Below are positions 11,716 to 26,148 of a DNA stretch of 64,000 nucleotides, piece after piece. The DNA lies in the NCBI GenBank assembly GCA_013399855.1, contig VXAY01006827.1, forward strand, positions 1,318,210 to 1,382,209, written 5' to 3'. The notes under the pieces were generated by a model that saw only the letters and a program-made list of their open reading frames with translations, did no database searches and was not told the DNA's origin. Both the position numbers and the translations under genes were made by a program. Every line of letters starts with the position of its first letter. The stretch's first letter is position 1. Source of the stretch: Oxyruncus cristatus (lineage: Eukaryota; Chordata; Aves; Passeriformes; Cotingidae).

Positions 11716-14700
11716 TTTTTGTGGCTGTGTGGCAGCAGAACAGGGAAGGACACTGGGTACCGTGAGCACCAAGTGCTTTCCAGAGGGAACACTTTGGATG
11801 TGCTGTTGAATCCTGAGCTACTGCAAAAGGGTTAATACAGTTTTCAGCCCACTGCTGAATTTTGAACAACAAAATAGGTACAGACAACATTAGACTTGGA
11901 ATTTTTGTTTTTTAAGCTCACTGGAAAGACTCAATGGTCAATCCTTAGCAGCAACTTCATAGATGAACTCGAAGTTCAGACATTGAGAGGCCCTACATGA
12001 CTTCTCCTCTAGAGAAAAACCAAGCAGGGATGAGAATGGATCTGCCTGCATATCACTTGAGAAGTCATGAGAGATTTCCCTTGCTGGAAACCTCTCCCAC
12101 ATGCCACCTTGGGTGGACAATGCACCTGCCTCTCTTCACTGCCCTCCAGAGCTGCTCTTGAAGAACGTGTGTGATGAAATTTCTACCACGAAATCTCCAA
12201 GAAAGCCAAAGTCTTACTGAATGGGGACTAATTTCATGCTCCTACTGCAGATGAGCCTCAGAAACACGGAGCAGTACTTGCACTGAATCACTGCAGAGGA
12301 GTCCAGGAGGAGGCAAGAGGGTCATTGCCCATGTTCAAAAAAGCCACCCCAGACAGTATTTTTCATCTGGACCAGACCTCTAATGCAACCCCCTATTTCT
12401 TGCTAGTTTTTGATTGCCTTGGATTCTGTGTCTCAAAGTGGTCATGAATAGGAAATGATAAGCAAACACATCTCCACTCACTCCCACCGTACATTATACA
12501 TCCTTTGTGAGCAAAACAACCAGGACTTTTTGAAACTGTGGCGAAGCGTATTTGTAACTGTTACTAAAGATACGGTGAGTCACTAATGATCCGGGCGCCA
12601 GAAGAGTCTGCTTTCTGAAGTCACCACTGCTCGTTATTTCAAGAAAACAATTAGTCAAAATTAAAAACGAAGCCCCAGAGCTTCCAGGAATTGGTTACTG
12701 TGCTTTGGATATTCGTGAACAGGATGAAGACAATAAAGGCTGTCTGGACCACCCCCTCACCCCTTCATAATGGGTTTAATAACTTGAGACAACCTGATCA
12801 GTAAGGGACAATAAAATATAGATTCCCTTCAGGAGCTATGGGGAGGATGGAGGGACGGAAATGCTGAAAAATTATTCTTATTTACTGACTTGTGCGCATT
12901 AAACTCCAAGATACGTAATTTTTATTTTTAAATAAGAGTCTTCTTAAGCACCTAAAAATAATAGCCTGAAAGGAATATTCATACTGGAAATAAGTTCAAA
13001 TCAGAAAAACCCACAGTGTTTAAAACTGAGATTAGACTTCCAAAAGACAACACATTTAAAAGAGAGTGCATTACCAGAAAATCTGAAGCTATTTCTCTTC
13101 ATTAAAAAATGAATCACCATACTTTTCCCCAGCTAGAACCCATTTATCTAACTGTAATGAGGAGCTGGCATTTGATGTTATAATCTCCACAGATTCACCC
13201 ATCAGAATATAACTACTGTTGGACCAAAAAGACCCTGGCACCTGGGTCAGATGCACCAGTAGCACTGTCTAAAGTTCTTTAGTCTCAGAATAGCTGCATC
13301 CATATGGACAGATGCACTCAGCTCAATGAGATTTATTGCTATTAGATAAAATGGCCAGAAAAGCAGCTTTCCTCATTTTTTGTCTTAGGTAAAAGCTCTA
13401 ATCACTGTCCTTTTAGTTTCCATCTACAAAGGGCAAAACTGAGCTGTTGGGTTGAGTTTTTTTCTCTAAAAAAGCCCTGAACAAACCTAAAACCCCCATA
13501 TGTTTGGAGTTTCCATTACATCATCCCTCCCTGTGCCCTCGCTGACCTGAGAGCTCACTGCAGGCACAGACATGAGCCATCAGCTGACCGCTCCAAACAG
13601 GGCAAGCACCAGCCCAGCCACTCACCTGGGTCTGGATTTACTTACTGACAAAAAAAACCCCTCAAAGAAGGGCTGGGGAATCTGGAAAAATAGAGCAGAA
13701 CACCACTCGCTGCTTTCCCTGGGGTATCCGTTTAAAGCATCTTTACTTCCACATTGCAATACAATATTTACCTGTCCCAAGGTAACTATGTAACCACAGC
13801 AAAGACAGTGGAAAGAAAAACCAATGGAGAAGAATGACATTTAGCACTTATACATTAAAAAAAAATATTGTTTCCTCCTCTTAATCTTCTCTTCTTGCTT
13901 TCCATCAGCAGTTTGGTAACTAGGGATCATTTCTTACAACACACTTTCAACATGCCTAGTGCAGAGGGGTTCTGTCCTGGAATCCTTGAAACCACTTCAA
14001 GATATGACAGATGAAGAAAACCAATTTATAGTTTTGCTTTGGAGCCACCTCTGTGGGACACAGCCAAAGGGTCCAGTACTTCCAGAAAAATATTTTGGGA
14101 TTTACGGCTGAAAAAATTACGATCTCATGCTAAAAGCACTATCCCAAGAGTATATTACATGGAAGAGGGCTTACTACCAGCATGTGCTACACTCGCTTTG
14201 AGGTCATGTCACTCTGTCCCTAATTCTGCTGTTCATTTTTTGGGCCCATTATCCGTGGATTGAGCGTCTCAAAGTGTGCAACAGCACATTAATACCTCTC
14301 AAAGGCAAACCCAGGGCACTTAATGGCAGCAGAATTTAATAAGTGGTGTCCTACAGCTACCGGTGGATCTGCTGCTTAATATTCACAGTTCAGCTAAAAG
14401 CAGCTTTGAAAAGGTCCTTTTTCAGACACATGCACGAATGTTAATTATTAATGTGCTTTTGCATGAAGGAGGGGAAGAGGAACAGGTGTAGCAAAAAGAA
14501 AACAATACTAGGAAAAAGGTTGTTAGAGAAAAATATGGTGTAAACATCGAAGAATGGAGAACCAGTCCACCCTTGGAGTTACCAAGTGTAGCAGATCACA
14601 GTAAACAAAGGAGGTACCATTTCATTGTGAGGAGAAGACAATTTGCCATCAGTACAAAACTCCAGTAGTTTTCCAACTTACCAAGTTGGTCCACAATTTT

Positions 14701-17700
14701 TTCAGGTGTTTTTTGCTGCCTTTCATTTGATGCTTTCATAGGTGACACAACAGGGCAGTACTCTTAAAAGTAAATACAGAAATGTTTCTTGTTGAGAGTG
14801 AAGAAAGCCCCTGCAAAACCTTTACTGCAGATGTAATTGCCTAATACACACCAAAGACTTCTGCCTGAAGAAATCAAAATTAGCATGTATTTTCTTCTTT
14901 TTCCTTTTAGCAAACAAGCAGACATGACAGGGCACCGACTGAGCCATCTGAGACTTACTTCCAGTGAAGGACAATACAACTTAGGGCGGAAAAGTACAAC
15001 CTGAAGCAGCCTTTAAACCAAGTCTCCTATCTCAGAAATACCCTTCAATACCTTAGCATGATTTGGAAGGTTTGTTAATGTGCTGAACTATTTGTTATTA
15101 AATGGCACACACCAGAAAAAGCCTGAAACGTGATCAGACCTTCCAGGAATTTGACTCCTCGTGGTAAAAACACTATGCCTGGGGAGCAGAGGGCTCGTTC
15201 TTGATGGCCCTTCCTGAGAAGGGGCAGAAAGCTCCACCTCCAGCTGCACGAGGAGACCCATGACACTGAATTACTCTGATGGAGACCTTTCTGACCTGCT
15301 TCTTAGAAGTTTCCCCTTGCTTAACCCAACAAGTTCTTAAAGTTGCCATGCCGTGTGCCTGGAGCCCTTAGGAAAAGCACAGTCAGGAAGGCGGGTACCA
15401 AGTGACCAACTCACATGGAAAGAACAATAAGGAAATGGTGTATTTTAATCATCTAATCAAGGACTGGGTTTATTACCAGAATTTTATATTGTGCACTATC
15501 TGCATGGACTGCACAAGAAAGCAAACATCCCTAATTCAATAATGTGAATCCCACTGCAGCAAGGAGGTCCATGCAAAGCTTTTCCTTCAATGCTTGAGCC
15601 AGGTCGGTTATTTGAAACAGAGATGCCAATTCACAGGGCAAGCAACTACCTTGAGAGCTTCCAAACCTGAAATTCAGTAATCCATCAGTCTCCCATTTAG
15701 CTTCTAACGCCATAACTGTTTTGTTAATAGATTACCCAGCTCTGCTTTAAAAATTGCAGATGACATACGAGTCATGTTATACAAAGCTGTAACACATTCA
15801 GCATCAGAACAGTTTGTATAAAATTGCAAACCTGTTGCGTAAGCTTTACAGGAAACCAGGCTGTACGTGGATTTCATCTTGATCAGTGTGTCTAGTCTAC
15901 AATCTAGTTTCCAAAAATATCAGTGTAGTTCCTTCTTGTAAGAAAAAGACAATGAAAATGTTTGAGACGAGCTGATGAGACAATGTTTGCTAAGAATAAA
16001 AATGTTTATATTGGTGATGCTTTAATGTTTGCATAAATGCTCGTGTGACACTTGGTCTTTATCCTTCAGAATGAGTTTTACATGAATTCTAGATGTATTT
16101 ACCTTCCATTAATGACAGTACCCATAAATTCAGATTGGTTTTCATTGAAAAAAAAGAATTTTAAAGACGCAAGGAAGAACCTCACAAATCAATTGCCTCT
16201 GTCAGATGACAACAACTGGACCTGTTTTTAAGTAAATGGACTTGGTTTTAAGCCATTGGTTAGCAAGAGTTCAATACAAGTGGGCAGCTAACAGCCAAAT
16301 TCAAACTTCGACGAATTTTCAGAGCTGCAAGATATGGGTGCACGGGAGCATCTATCAAATACTCATGAAGAAAGCATCTCATCTGACAAAGGCATTTCTC
16401 CTGTTTTTTCAGGTTTTACAGTGTGTGCTTTTGAAATTAGAGCTCTAATCAGAGTGCCTTCCACGTCCACTAAAGACCAAAGTACAGTCCAAGCCCAAGA
16501 CTGCAAACTTTGACTATTATATCCAGCAATCTTGATTTACTGAAGGCTTGAATATTCTCAGTAGAGTAAGGGTCAGCATAATGCTCTATGCTGATGACAA
16601 AGTGCCTTGCTCAGCTGCACTTTATCCTCATTTGAAGGTTTCATTAGCAATAATTACTTTTTTAAAGCTACAAATGATTGTTTTTCTTAAGACTTTACTT
16701 ACACATCTTGGAAAATCTAATGGGTTGAAGACTGACAGACCAAAGCACTCAATATCCTAATCAATACAGCACTCTATGTGCTAACTCTCAAGAGATAGGT
16801 AGTAAACTTATCCATAAAGTATTATCTGGGAATCTCAGTGCCTGTGTTAAGAACTACACAGTGAGAGAGAAGAGAAACTCCTGGTTTTATTTGATGAGAG
16901 CACTCGGGCTGCAGCTCACTGGCCTGGGTGCCTCCTGGTCCCAGCCAAGTACTTCATCCCTCTGCACATAAGAAATTAGCTTAGGATCACCAGAAAACTT
17001 TAGCATTTCTTTTTTTATAACTCTGTTTATTGATGCCCGTCGAGATGTTTGTTCTAAAAAATGTAGGAAATGGAGATCTAGAGAATCTGCTAATGAAAGA
17101 TTTAATTGAGGGTGACGTTGCATCTGGGTTGGGTTTATCCGTTCACGCTGTTGAAAAGTGGTGAGTTATTGTATCATCCATCAGCAAATTATGTAAACCA
17201 ATCACTATTCTGTAACATGAAAAGCAAACTTATTTTGGGCAAGCTATGTGAAAAAAAGCAAAATACATCTCCCTTTCAATTTTGCTCTCTGGGTGCATTT
17301 GTTTCATCAGCCTCCCTCGCTATCTATGTCCTGAATCTTCTTACAACTGTGACCCACAAAAAACAGGGACAGAGTAACTAAACACTCGATTTCAAGTTAA
17401 AAAACAAAGCTGTTCACATTTGCTGGTAAAACAATTCCTGTTCCTGTTGGAGTGAACTTCAAAACACCTCTGTTAACTCATGCCACAGATACAGCTCCAA
17501 AAATAGCTTGCCCTTAAGACAGTCTTGACCAAAACAAATTATCCAGTTTAACAGGCGTCATTCCCTCCTTATCCTCCTAACGTTATGTGTGCCTAAGGAA
17601 TTACAAATAAAACCAGCAGTTTTATCTTCTATCTTTCTCACAACTGCCAAACCTACAGGCTCCTAACAGAGCTCCAGTGCAAGGACTGCAGCAACCTGAG

Positions 17701-20700
17701 CTTGGGAATGAAAGCCAGAAAATAGTTATTTAGCTCCTTAAGTATCGGAAAGAGCAGGATATGCTATAGTCAACAACTCCACAAGTTCAACCTGAACTCC
17801 TGGTCCTGGATTATCGGTTGTTGACACTCGCCTTAAAGCACGGGATGACAAATATTCCCCCTGAAGCTTATCACTGAGCATCCCAAATAAACTCCAGAAC
17901 AAACTCAACTCTGAAAATATTACAAGTAACAGATGACCGTGAAAAATACAAAATGAACACAGGAAAAGACTGTGACTTCCAATGAGGCTTTTCCTTAAAC
18001 CACCTTTTCTTCAACAATCTGTTTTTCTCCCAAGTGTTTTTTAAAAGTTAAATAAAAAAGTTTAAAAAATGAGTAAAACCTGACGGTTTATTCATGCAAA
18101 ACATGTCACTGAAACTTTTGCTATAGGTGGGGTTTTTTATGAGAAATTACAGAGGAAGAAGAGACGCCTTTAATTAAAACAATCTAAAATGGAGTATAAG
18201 TGGTTATTTACATACGGTTTAAGTACTCATGGGAGAAGTGGAAGGACAGCTGGATAAATATTGAACACCATTAGTTTCTTCCTCCTTTAAGACAAAGAGG
18301 ACCCTCAGCTAATTCTAAGTATTATTTGAAGGGTTACGAATTATTTTTGTAGCAAAGCTTCACAATAAACAAAGCACAAAACATCAGAATATTTTTCTAA
18401 ATATGCAATGAATTCCAAACTTCCCAAAACCCAGTAAAAATGAAATATTTTTGCATTTTATAAGGCTTTGCACTAAAGTAACAAACAGAGCTCTTAGAAA
18501 TAGTCACTTTCATTTAAAAGGAAACCCAGATGCACTAAAAACCCCTCCTACAAAATGAAGCTTAGCACCTCAGGGATGGGTGGTGGATGCGTCTTCTCAA
18601 AGAGAAAGTGAGAAAGCTCACTTCAGCTTTTTTGCTGTTCACAAACAAAATGTTTACGTGTGTTCATAAGCAGCAAAACCCCACAACGCTGGTGGAAAAG
18701 GCTTGAAGACGTGCAACATAACAGCCTTTGAACGTTGTGAACCAGCAGCACGAGAAAATGCACGCGGACAACTTCAGCCCCGCGCAAGAAGTGGAAAAAG
18801 CACCGCTGAATGGCACAGGTCGCACACTTGTCAAAGATAAGATTTATTTTATTTATTTGTTTTCTAAATAAAGAGGCAAGATCTGCTGCTGAGGTGAGTC
18901 TGTGAGGTAAGCTGAGCAGACAGCAACACGCTGTGTCTCCCCAGTAAACTGGTCTCTTAAAGCAAAGGACTGTGTTGGTGCACAAATAACTTCATGAGGG
19001 AAAAGCAAACACGTTATTGCCAATAAAAGCCTCGCCACACAATTAATGTGTACTGTCCAGAAAACAAAGTCCAAACTAATTATGTTTATTTGAACAGGAG
19101 GAGATGTAAGACTTCCACCCTCAGAGGTGAAAGCAGGGAACGTGCCTGGGGCCCTGATGCCGGGCTAAGGGGCTGGGCTGCTTCATACTCCGAGCATGAC
19201 TTCAGGTCACAAAAAGGCCCTAAAGCTCTTCAGGTGACTTGGATATACTGTGGCTGAGGAGCCACGTGGTGCTCTGACATAGGGATGTGTCATGAGTGGC
19301 TACCATAACAGCTGCCGAAGCTGTGGTGCAACACTACAGGGGACAACACCTTGGAAAAAACAAGCCCTCTCCCTAGGAAAACATACCCTGCCCCCAGACC
19401 TTCTTAAACGACCCATTTGTAAACCGTGACAGGCATCAGCATCTTGATAGTTAATGTCTCCCATCAGATACCATCACAGTCCAGCAGGCAAAGCCTTGAA
19501 AATCCAAGTGCTGCCCAGCTGGCCAGACACTGCTGCTTGCCAGGCCTTGGCCATCGGCACTTCACCAGACAAAAACGCCTTTCTTGGGAAATGTGACTTT
19601 ATAATCAGGCCCTATAACAAGGACTGCAATTCAGGGCCCAGAAAACAACAGAAGACTTGATCCTTCCCATGTGAACATGCCAAACAGATCTGAATAAATA
19701 AAGCCTAAGGCAAGCTAAGTTTTAGCCATTGTGTTTTTCACACGGAAAAGCCAAAAGGTACTGACTTTAAACAGTGAAAATAAAGGAGATGCTGTGTCGC
19801 TTCCTTTTCGTCTCCCCTACTACTCTTCTTTCACCAGGCACCGTGCAAGGCAACACAAAAGAAGCTGAATTTTGTAGGAAAACATCTCTTTCCCTGCTAG
19901 GAAGAGACGAGACTCCTCTGACGACCACAACGTGAGGCAAAAGGGTTTCTCCTCCCTGCCACGCTTTGTGCGCACACACACACACACCCACACCCACCAC
20001 ATTACACACTTCTGGAAAACATCACTTTGCGGAGAGAACTGGTGTAAAACTCACCTTATGCAAGCACAAATGCTATGATAAATTAGTGCACAGGGGACAG
20101 AAGGCAGAACATCATGACAGAAATAGCCCCGTCTCTGTCACTGTTAACTGTTTTTCTTTAATTTTCATTTAAAATACACTTTAGAGATAAGCACAGGTCA
20201 GATACAATGGACTTGTCCTGAAAGAATTTAACCTTACTTTTTAGCTTTTCGCCAGAAACACTACAAAAACAAAGCTTTCCGCCTGCTGGGAAGAACAGAA
20301 ACAAAACCTAAGCTTTAGAATTCAGGCCCTGTGGGCTGCAGGTCTCCTGTCCCAAAGTCAAACACTTGGCTCATCCTTGCCAGGCTGCACCACACGGCTA
20401 CAGCCCATCACTTCAACACCTTCTTCTGTTCTTCCTTTTTTTTTTTTTTGACCATGCCAATACGTGCAGAGCAGGACAGCACTGTTGAGAACATCAAAAA
20501 GCCTTTTTAAGTTGGTATCATCTGCACTACGGGGTTTGACCGGACAGCTCCTTCCACTGGAAGCCTGACAACGGAACACAGGTTTTCCCTTATCCATGAG
20601 TTAGCTGACTGTGTAATTTCAAAGATAAATATTTATAAATATTTACAAAAATATTTACAAATCTCCCCAGAAGTAAAGGCACACAACAGTTATGCTGGTT

Positions 20701-23700
20701 TACAAATACAAAATGTATTTCTGTAAAGTGGTAACAACAAAAAAATTACCAATAAAACCTTAACTAAAATTTCCCTCTCTTTGACCTACGTATTTACTTG
20801 TACATTTTTTTTTCAGGAAGTTTCTGAATTCTGAGTATCAGCAAGGCTGCTCCCTGGCATGAAACTCCCTTTACCCAGGGAGTGCACAGGATAAACAGGT
20901 AAAGCAGACTAAGTCAAACTAGAAGTTCAAGACACAGGGAGGTCAGCAGGGGTTCCTGTGGATTTATCCCCAATGACAAAGCTCCACAGATAGTGCTAGC
21001 TGCTTCCTGCTCAGATGGAAAGGAATTCATGTTGCCATTGTAGATCATGTTTCAATGTTGAATAAATGGTTGTTTTTTAGAATACACCGACATCTTTCAA
21101 TGAAAAGATAAAACAAATTGGATTTAATTCTGTCTTCCTGGCCATGCTGTCAAGTCCAGTCCCTCCTGCTCCAGACACAACACACTCAGCAACGTGATAC
21201 ACCACAGTTTCCTACAGTTTTATAATACAGAATGTCGAAGTGATTTTACTAATCCTACTAATCTTTCTTGCTGTAACTGGTATTCACTGTGAAAATACTG
21301 ATATGATAATAAATTTAAAATGTTCCATATTTTTAAAATGGAAAGATGTACTTGCTAGAGACTAAAAGAGGCAAAACAGTCTCAGACAAAAGAAAGAGAG
21401 AGAAAGGAAAGCAGCATTAAAGAGGTTTAACTGTTTTTGCAGAAGTGCTCACATCTTTGGTTGCAAATCTAGAAAATTTCTCAGAGCCACTCAGAAATAT
21501 TTCTGTTGGTGACAGCTGATCAGTCGGTGGATGAAGATTCTGTTTCATTTAGAGAGCCTCAGAGAAACAAATTCCCTCTTTTTTAATCAACATATAAGTG
21601 ATTTTTCTGTTATTTGTATTACAACTTTTATCAGTGCTCAACCTTCACCAAAAAACTGCACTCCTCTTGAATTTCCATCTTGTATTAAAAACCGAGAAGT
21701 CAGAGTGTAAAATACAAAGTAAGAGGGCTTTGCACAGGACGAAACAGGACACCCCTTCCAGCACTGGCGGGGAACAATCAGCAAACTCTCAGCTTTTATT
21801 TAAGGATAATGTTACAGGCACAGCTATTACAATGTCACCGAGTTAACATGAGACAAATTCCTCAGTAAAAATCCCTTTCACGGCACCTCCTTTCTTCTCA
21901 CCCCCCACCCCTTATCACTGGCAACAAAAAGACTACATAGTGTGACCTACCGAAAGAGGCAGGGAAATGCTGCCACTCGAAGAATCAGTGTGTGATTTTG
22001 GAGGGAGACAAGATCAAGGAGGGGCAGGACAGGAAAAGATTAACAGTCATCTTCTCTGAGGATGGACAGTAACCCTACAAAATTAATACCACAAGAAAAC
22101 TTCTTTTTCCTGCATCGGTTGAACTTGGTGGCTTTTTGAGGTGCCAGTTGAACAACCAGTAGTCTTCAACAAATATTTGTGCAACAAACCACACCAAGGA
22201 GTACTCACATCAAGTCCAAGTACCTACAGTCCTTAGAGTAGTCTTTGTCAGGCTAAATTTGCCCTCTGAATCGACCCTGAGTCACTCCCTGGAGAAGCCT
22301 CTCCCTCCACTGACTACACAAGGAACCTACAGAGATGAGACTCAACACACACCATTCAGAAGCAATTCTGGTGGCCAAATATTAGGTAGGGGATAAATCT
22401 TCCCACATTTAGCACCGTCCCCCGTACTTCTTGGAGGCAGTTGTTTGAATTTTTTGTTTTGTTGTTGTTTTCTTCACTCTTTTTATTCAGACTGCAGGTC
22501 AGGTCACATTAATTTTGTATCCTCCTAAGTAAAAATAGTAATATTTCCCAAGGTTACCTCTGGCATCCTGGATACAAGCTCCATGAACATGTTTGCCAGT
22601 CTCAACAAACTTGAAGGAGTAGCCAAAAGGTGTGTAAGTCTATCAGGATCCATAGGATAGAGGGAAAAACCCACCCTGCTTGCAGATGAAGGCTGCTATG
22701 GGTCCAGCCCAGCTGAGGAAGACTGAAGCACTGCCATGTCTCAGGAGAACAGGATCCATCAGAAATTTCACTGGTGTTCTGGCACTGTGCTTGGAAAACA
22801 AATCCTCTCCTTCAGCCACTGCTGGGAGGGGGAACAAACTAAATCCCAAGCAACTCCACTCATTTCACTGCAATTCACATTTTCTGACATTATCCCAAGC
22901 CCTTGCATAGCTGGAAAAGAGGCAGCCAGTGTAATGAGGGAAGATGGGCATCACACAGGAAAGCTGGAATTCAAGTCCTCACGAAAGCAAATAAACCTCT
23001 GCAATATTTTCCAAATCTCTGCTGTAACAACATCTCTTCGAAGCACTGACATTGCCACCTTTCAGTTACGTCCTCAGTGAAACACGAGCCATCAGTACGA
23101 CAGACCCAAAATTCATCACCCAGAGCCTTATCTCTCTCTCTCTGGACTCCTTCACAAAAAAACAAGGGCGGCCTCAGAGATGGAGCTTTAGGTGAACAAA
23201 CAAAAAAAACCCGAGGGATTCCCCCCAGGAAGCTTGACCCCAGGCAGGCATTGCATGGATGAGCCCAGGGAAGAGCCCGCGAACCTGCGACTCAGGCACG
23301 CACACGGGACAGAGAAAGAGCAGGATCAAATGTTTACTTCCACTAATTCTTAGTGGACTTTTTTCTGCTGGAAAAGTGTTTCAGCTGATGGCCCACTCTA
23401 TCTTTCACATGCTTGTCTATTCAGTCAGCTCCATATATTCCTGGCAACTGATGGGTTCTTTTTTTTATATATATATCTCCGTACGTCACTCTAATTTGTA
23501 AATCTAATTATTGCTAATATGACTTAGTTTCACTCTTCCAATCAGCTTGTAAGTCCACGGCAAAATAAGAGTTCCTTCTGTGAAATTCAATAGAATTATC
23601 TTCCTCAAGCCCATGGCAACAAGCCTGTGGCTTTCTTTTTTAAGTAGGAGAAAAAAAGAAACTATTTTGAATCTCAGGTCTGGAAGTTAGAAACAAACAA

Positions 23701-25578
23701 CCCTCCCAAAAATCAGTAGAAGGCCCTTTTAATTTAGATGCTGAAAATTAGCCTTTGTGAAGTGAACTCAAGTTATTTAGATATAACAGAGCCGTATTTT
23801 CTGTGTTTCAATGTTTGTATTTGTAAGAGTTCTCCCAGAAGAAAGCTATCCCCCTCAAAGATTTATTTCCACCCCCTGCCCCAGTTTCGCAGTATACAGT
23901 AAGTCAGGTTTTAGTGCTTCTGGCCACTTGGTCCTTACATGAAATAGGAAGAAAAAAAGGAAAGAATTAGGGTATGCTTACAGTTTAGGTTCTCATTAAC
24001 TCGTTTGTTGACTTTATCAAACTTAACAGCCCCTCAGAAGAAAGCTTTAGCTTATTCTGGTTGTCGAAAGCAAAAAAAAAAAAAGGTTATGAAAAACTAG
24101 TAATTCCAACATCCCTGGGTTAGAGGCAGGATAAACCCTTCAGAACCACGACCATCACAGCCACTGCCAGCACCATCTCTTACTGCAGGTTTCCAGCAGA
24201 GCCTCCTCCAGTTACACAAGGAGCCAAACTGAGGTCCTCTCCCCCTTCCCAGAAAATTCCCCTATGCTGGTGCTGGCAACCACTGGAGCCCTCTCCAGTT
24301 CTGTCCACTAATGTGGCCACGAATCAACCCAAGTAAAGCAGGCAAACCCCTTTCTGGGAGAGGAAAGGAGCAGGGAAGGGTACAGGGGACTAAAACGTGT
24401 CTTTCGGCTTGGCAGTCTGTTATACCTGCTCGAGCACGATGCATAACTGCAGTCTTAACCCTTGTGGCAATTTTTTTCAGGATAATATTAGCTTAATCAT
24501 GGTACTAACCACTCTCATACCCCTAAGGAGCAGGATACTGTTGTACCTGGGACTCCAACATGATTCTGGAATCATGGCAGGCTTTGCCAAACAGGGAAGG
24601 GAAATTACATACCCTTGGTGCCACAAGGGAGGTCTGAACACAATTTTGAGTTGGTTCTGTTCTTACATCTGCAGCCGTGGCCTTGAGGTCTGTATGCAAT
24701 GCACTTTCCATGTTTTAGAAAATTTTGTTTCAAGCCCAGAAAAAGACTGCTAAGAGTAGCTTCCTGAATAAGTTAAAGGCCAGGGAAGTTAGGAGAATAT
24801 TGCATTATTTTGTATTTCTACCTTCCAAGTAGAAGTACAAAAGAGTTCATTACCAGTGTTCATTTGAAACACGTCTAGAAGTAGAGATCCATCTGTATTT
24901 CAGTGAACAGCACTTTTATACAGGCAGATTCCCATGTCAGAAACTGTTCTCCTGCAGCTAAAGAAGTACAAAGGAATAAGGCACTGATAAGCACTGAGCA
25001 AATCATTAAAAATTAGTTTCTTCTCAGGTAAATGGCAGTGACATTGTAGTGGGGATTAGATATGCCTCTTGTTTCAGCATCTTGGAATCAAAGCAATAAA
25101 AAAACCTCACAAAAATTATCTGAGAAGTACATGCAGGCAGTGTGACAGCGTGTAAGATCACCATGGTACCTGACTGCTACGCTGCTGCAAAGATGACAGT
25201 GACAGCAAGCCAGAAATCTGGAGGTTTTTCAAACAAGACAAGCTCCAAGGCTCCCTCTCAGATTCTGATTTCCTTAGGTGGAAAAAGAAAGAGGAGGCAA
25301 GTGCACAAAGAAAGGATGTGATGATGATTGTGTTCAGAGTCCCCGGGGATGAAACAACCCCAGGGTGATGCAGCTCACACTAATAAACAATTCAGTACTT
25401 TGAAAGCAGTATGTAATCCCTCCCCTTAAAACATTTCCCTAATCTACAAGTTACTAGAAATTAAATGCTAGAGGAGAATTAAAACCTTTGAAGATACACA
25501 AATACAATACAAAAAAGCATCTTTATAAGGTTAGGATTGGGACTTGTCCTTCATAAGCATGATATATGGGATTAACCC
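11716..25578. other. Non-coding stretch, no gene recognised
   Basis: About 14 kb of AT-rich sequence with no recognised exon or transposon. Local details are a (CA)n run near 19973-19987, T or A runs at 20436-20449 and 24072-24084, and an AT-rich short tandem array at 20627-20662. Open frames are at most 120 codons and lack family resemblance. Confidence 0.55.
20627..20662. repeat. AT-rich tandem array (AAATATTTAY units)
   Basis: Three to four imperfect copies of a 10-12 bp unit, aaatatttat/aaatatttac with an A-run spacer. It is a minor low-complexity array. Confidence 0.75.
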
Positions 25579-25772
25579 ATAGAATCACAGAACCAATTAG
25601 GCTAGAAAAGACCTCTGAGATCCTCGAGTTCAACCTATCACCATGTCAACTAAATACCACCTCCAGTCTTTCCTTAAAGACCTCCAGGGACAGTGACTTC
25701 ACCACCTCACTGGGCAGCCCACTCCAACGTTTAATCACCCTTTCTGTGATGTAATTCTACCTAAAAAATCCA
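25579..25772 (-). mobile_element. CR1 LINE fragment (second subfamily)
   Basis: On the minus strand it ends near 25579 with a CR1 tail (TTGGTTCTGTGATTCTATGG). The body has phrases of a CR1 subfamily distinct from the copy at 83-563: gaaaagacctctgagatc, gtctttccttaaagacc, ctccagggacagtgactt, cactgggcagcccactcc, aatcaccctttctgtgatg. Only the 3' terminal 190 bp or so are present. Confidence 0.9.
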
Positions 25773-26148
25773 GAAAATACTTTATAAAGAAGCATAATAA
25801 AATAATCCAGAAAGAAGTGAAATATTTTCATTTTCCTGCACTCCTGTGAGGAGAGAGACAAACAAAAAGAGCTGTGGACAGGAAAAAGCTGCTATGGCAA
25901 ATATTTAATGAGAACAGTGATTTTGTAATTAACTAGCAAATGATAAGCTCTGCATTGCCCCCCTCTACATCCCTAACATGGAAACAACTGTCTGTATCCC
26001 ACTCCTGTGCTGGGACACATCAGAATTATAACCCATATGTGACATGTTTAATAAGATAGAAATAAACCAAGGGGAACACAGATAGCATTGGTACCAACAC
26101 AAGTAAAGCAGTCCTCTGTATTTCTTTCTAGTGCCTACTGGATTTCCA
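25773..26148. other. Short unique spacer between two CR1 copies
   Basis: About 375 bp of sequence without a gene or recognised repeat, separating two CR1 fragments in the same orientation. Confidence 0.6.

Noticed and set aside
11516..11890. A repetitive NQTKP-type protein on the minus strand (and FGLVW on plus)
   Set aside because: Produced by the (GGTTT)13 microsatellite in frames without stops; no flanking domain.
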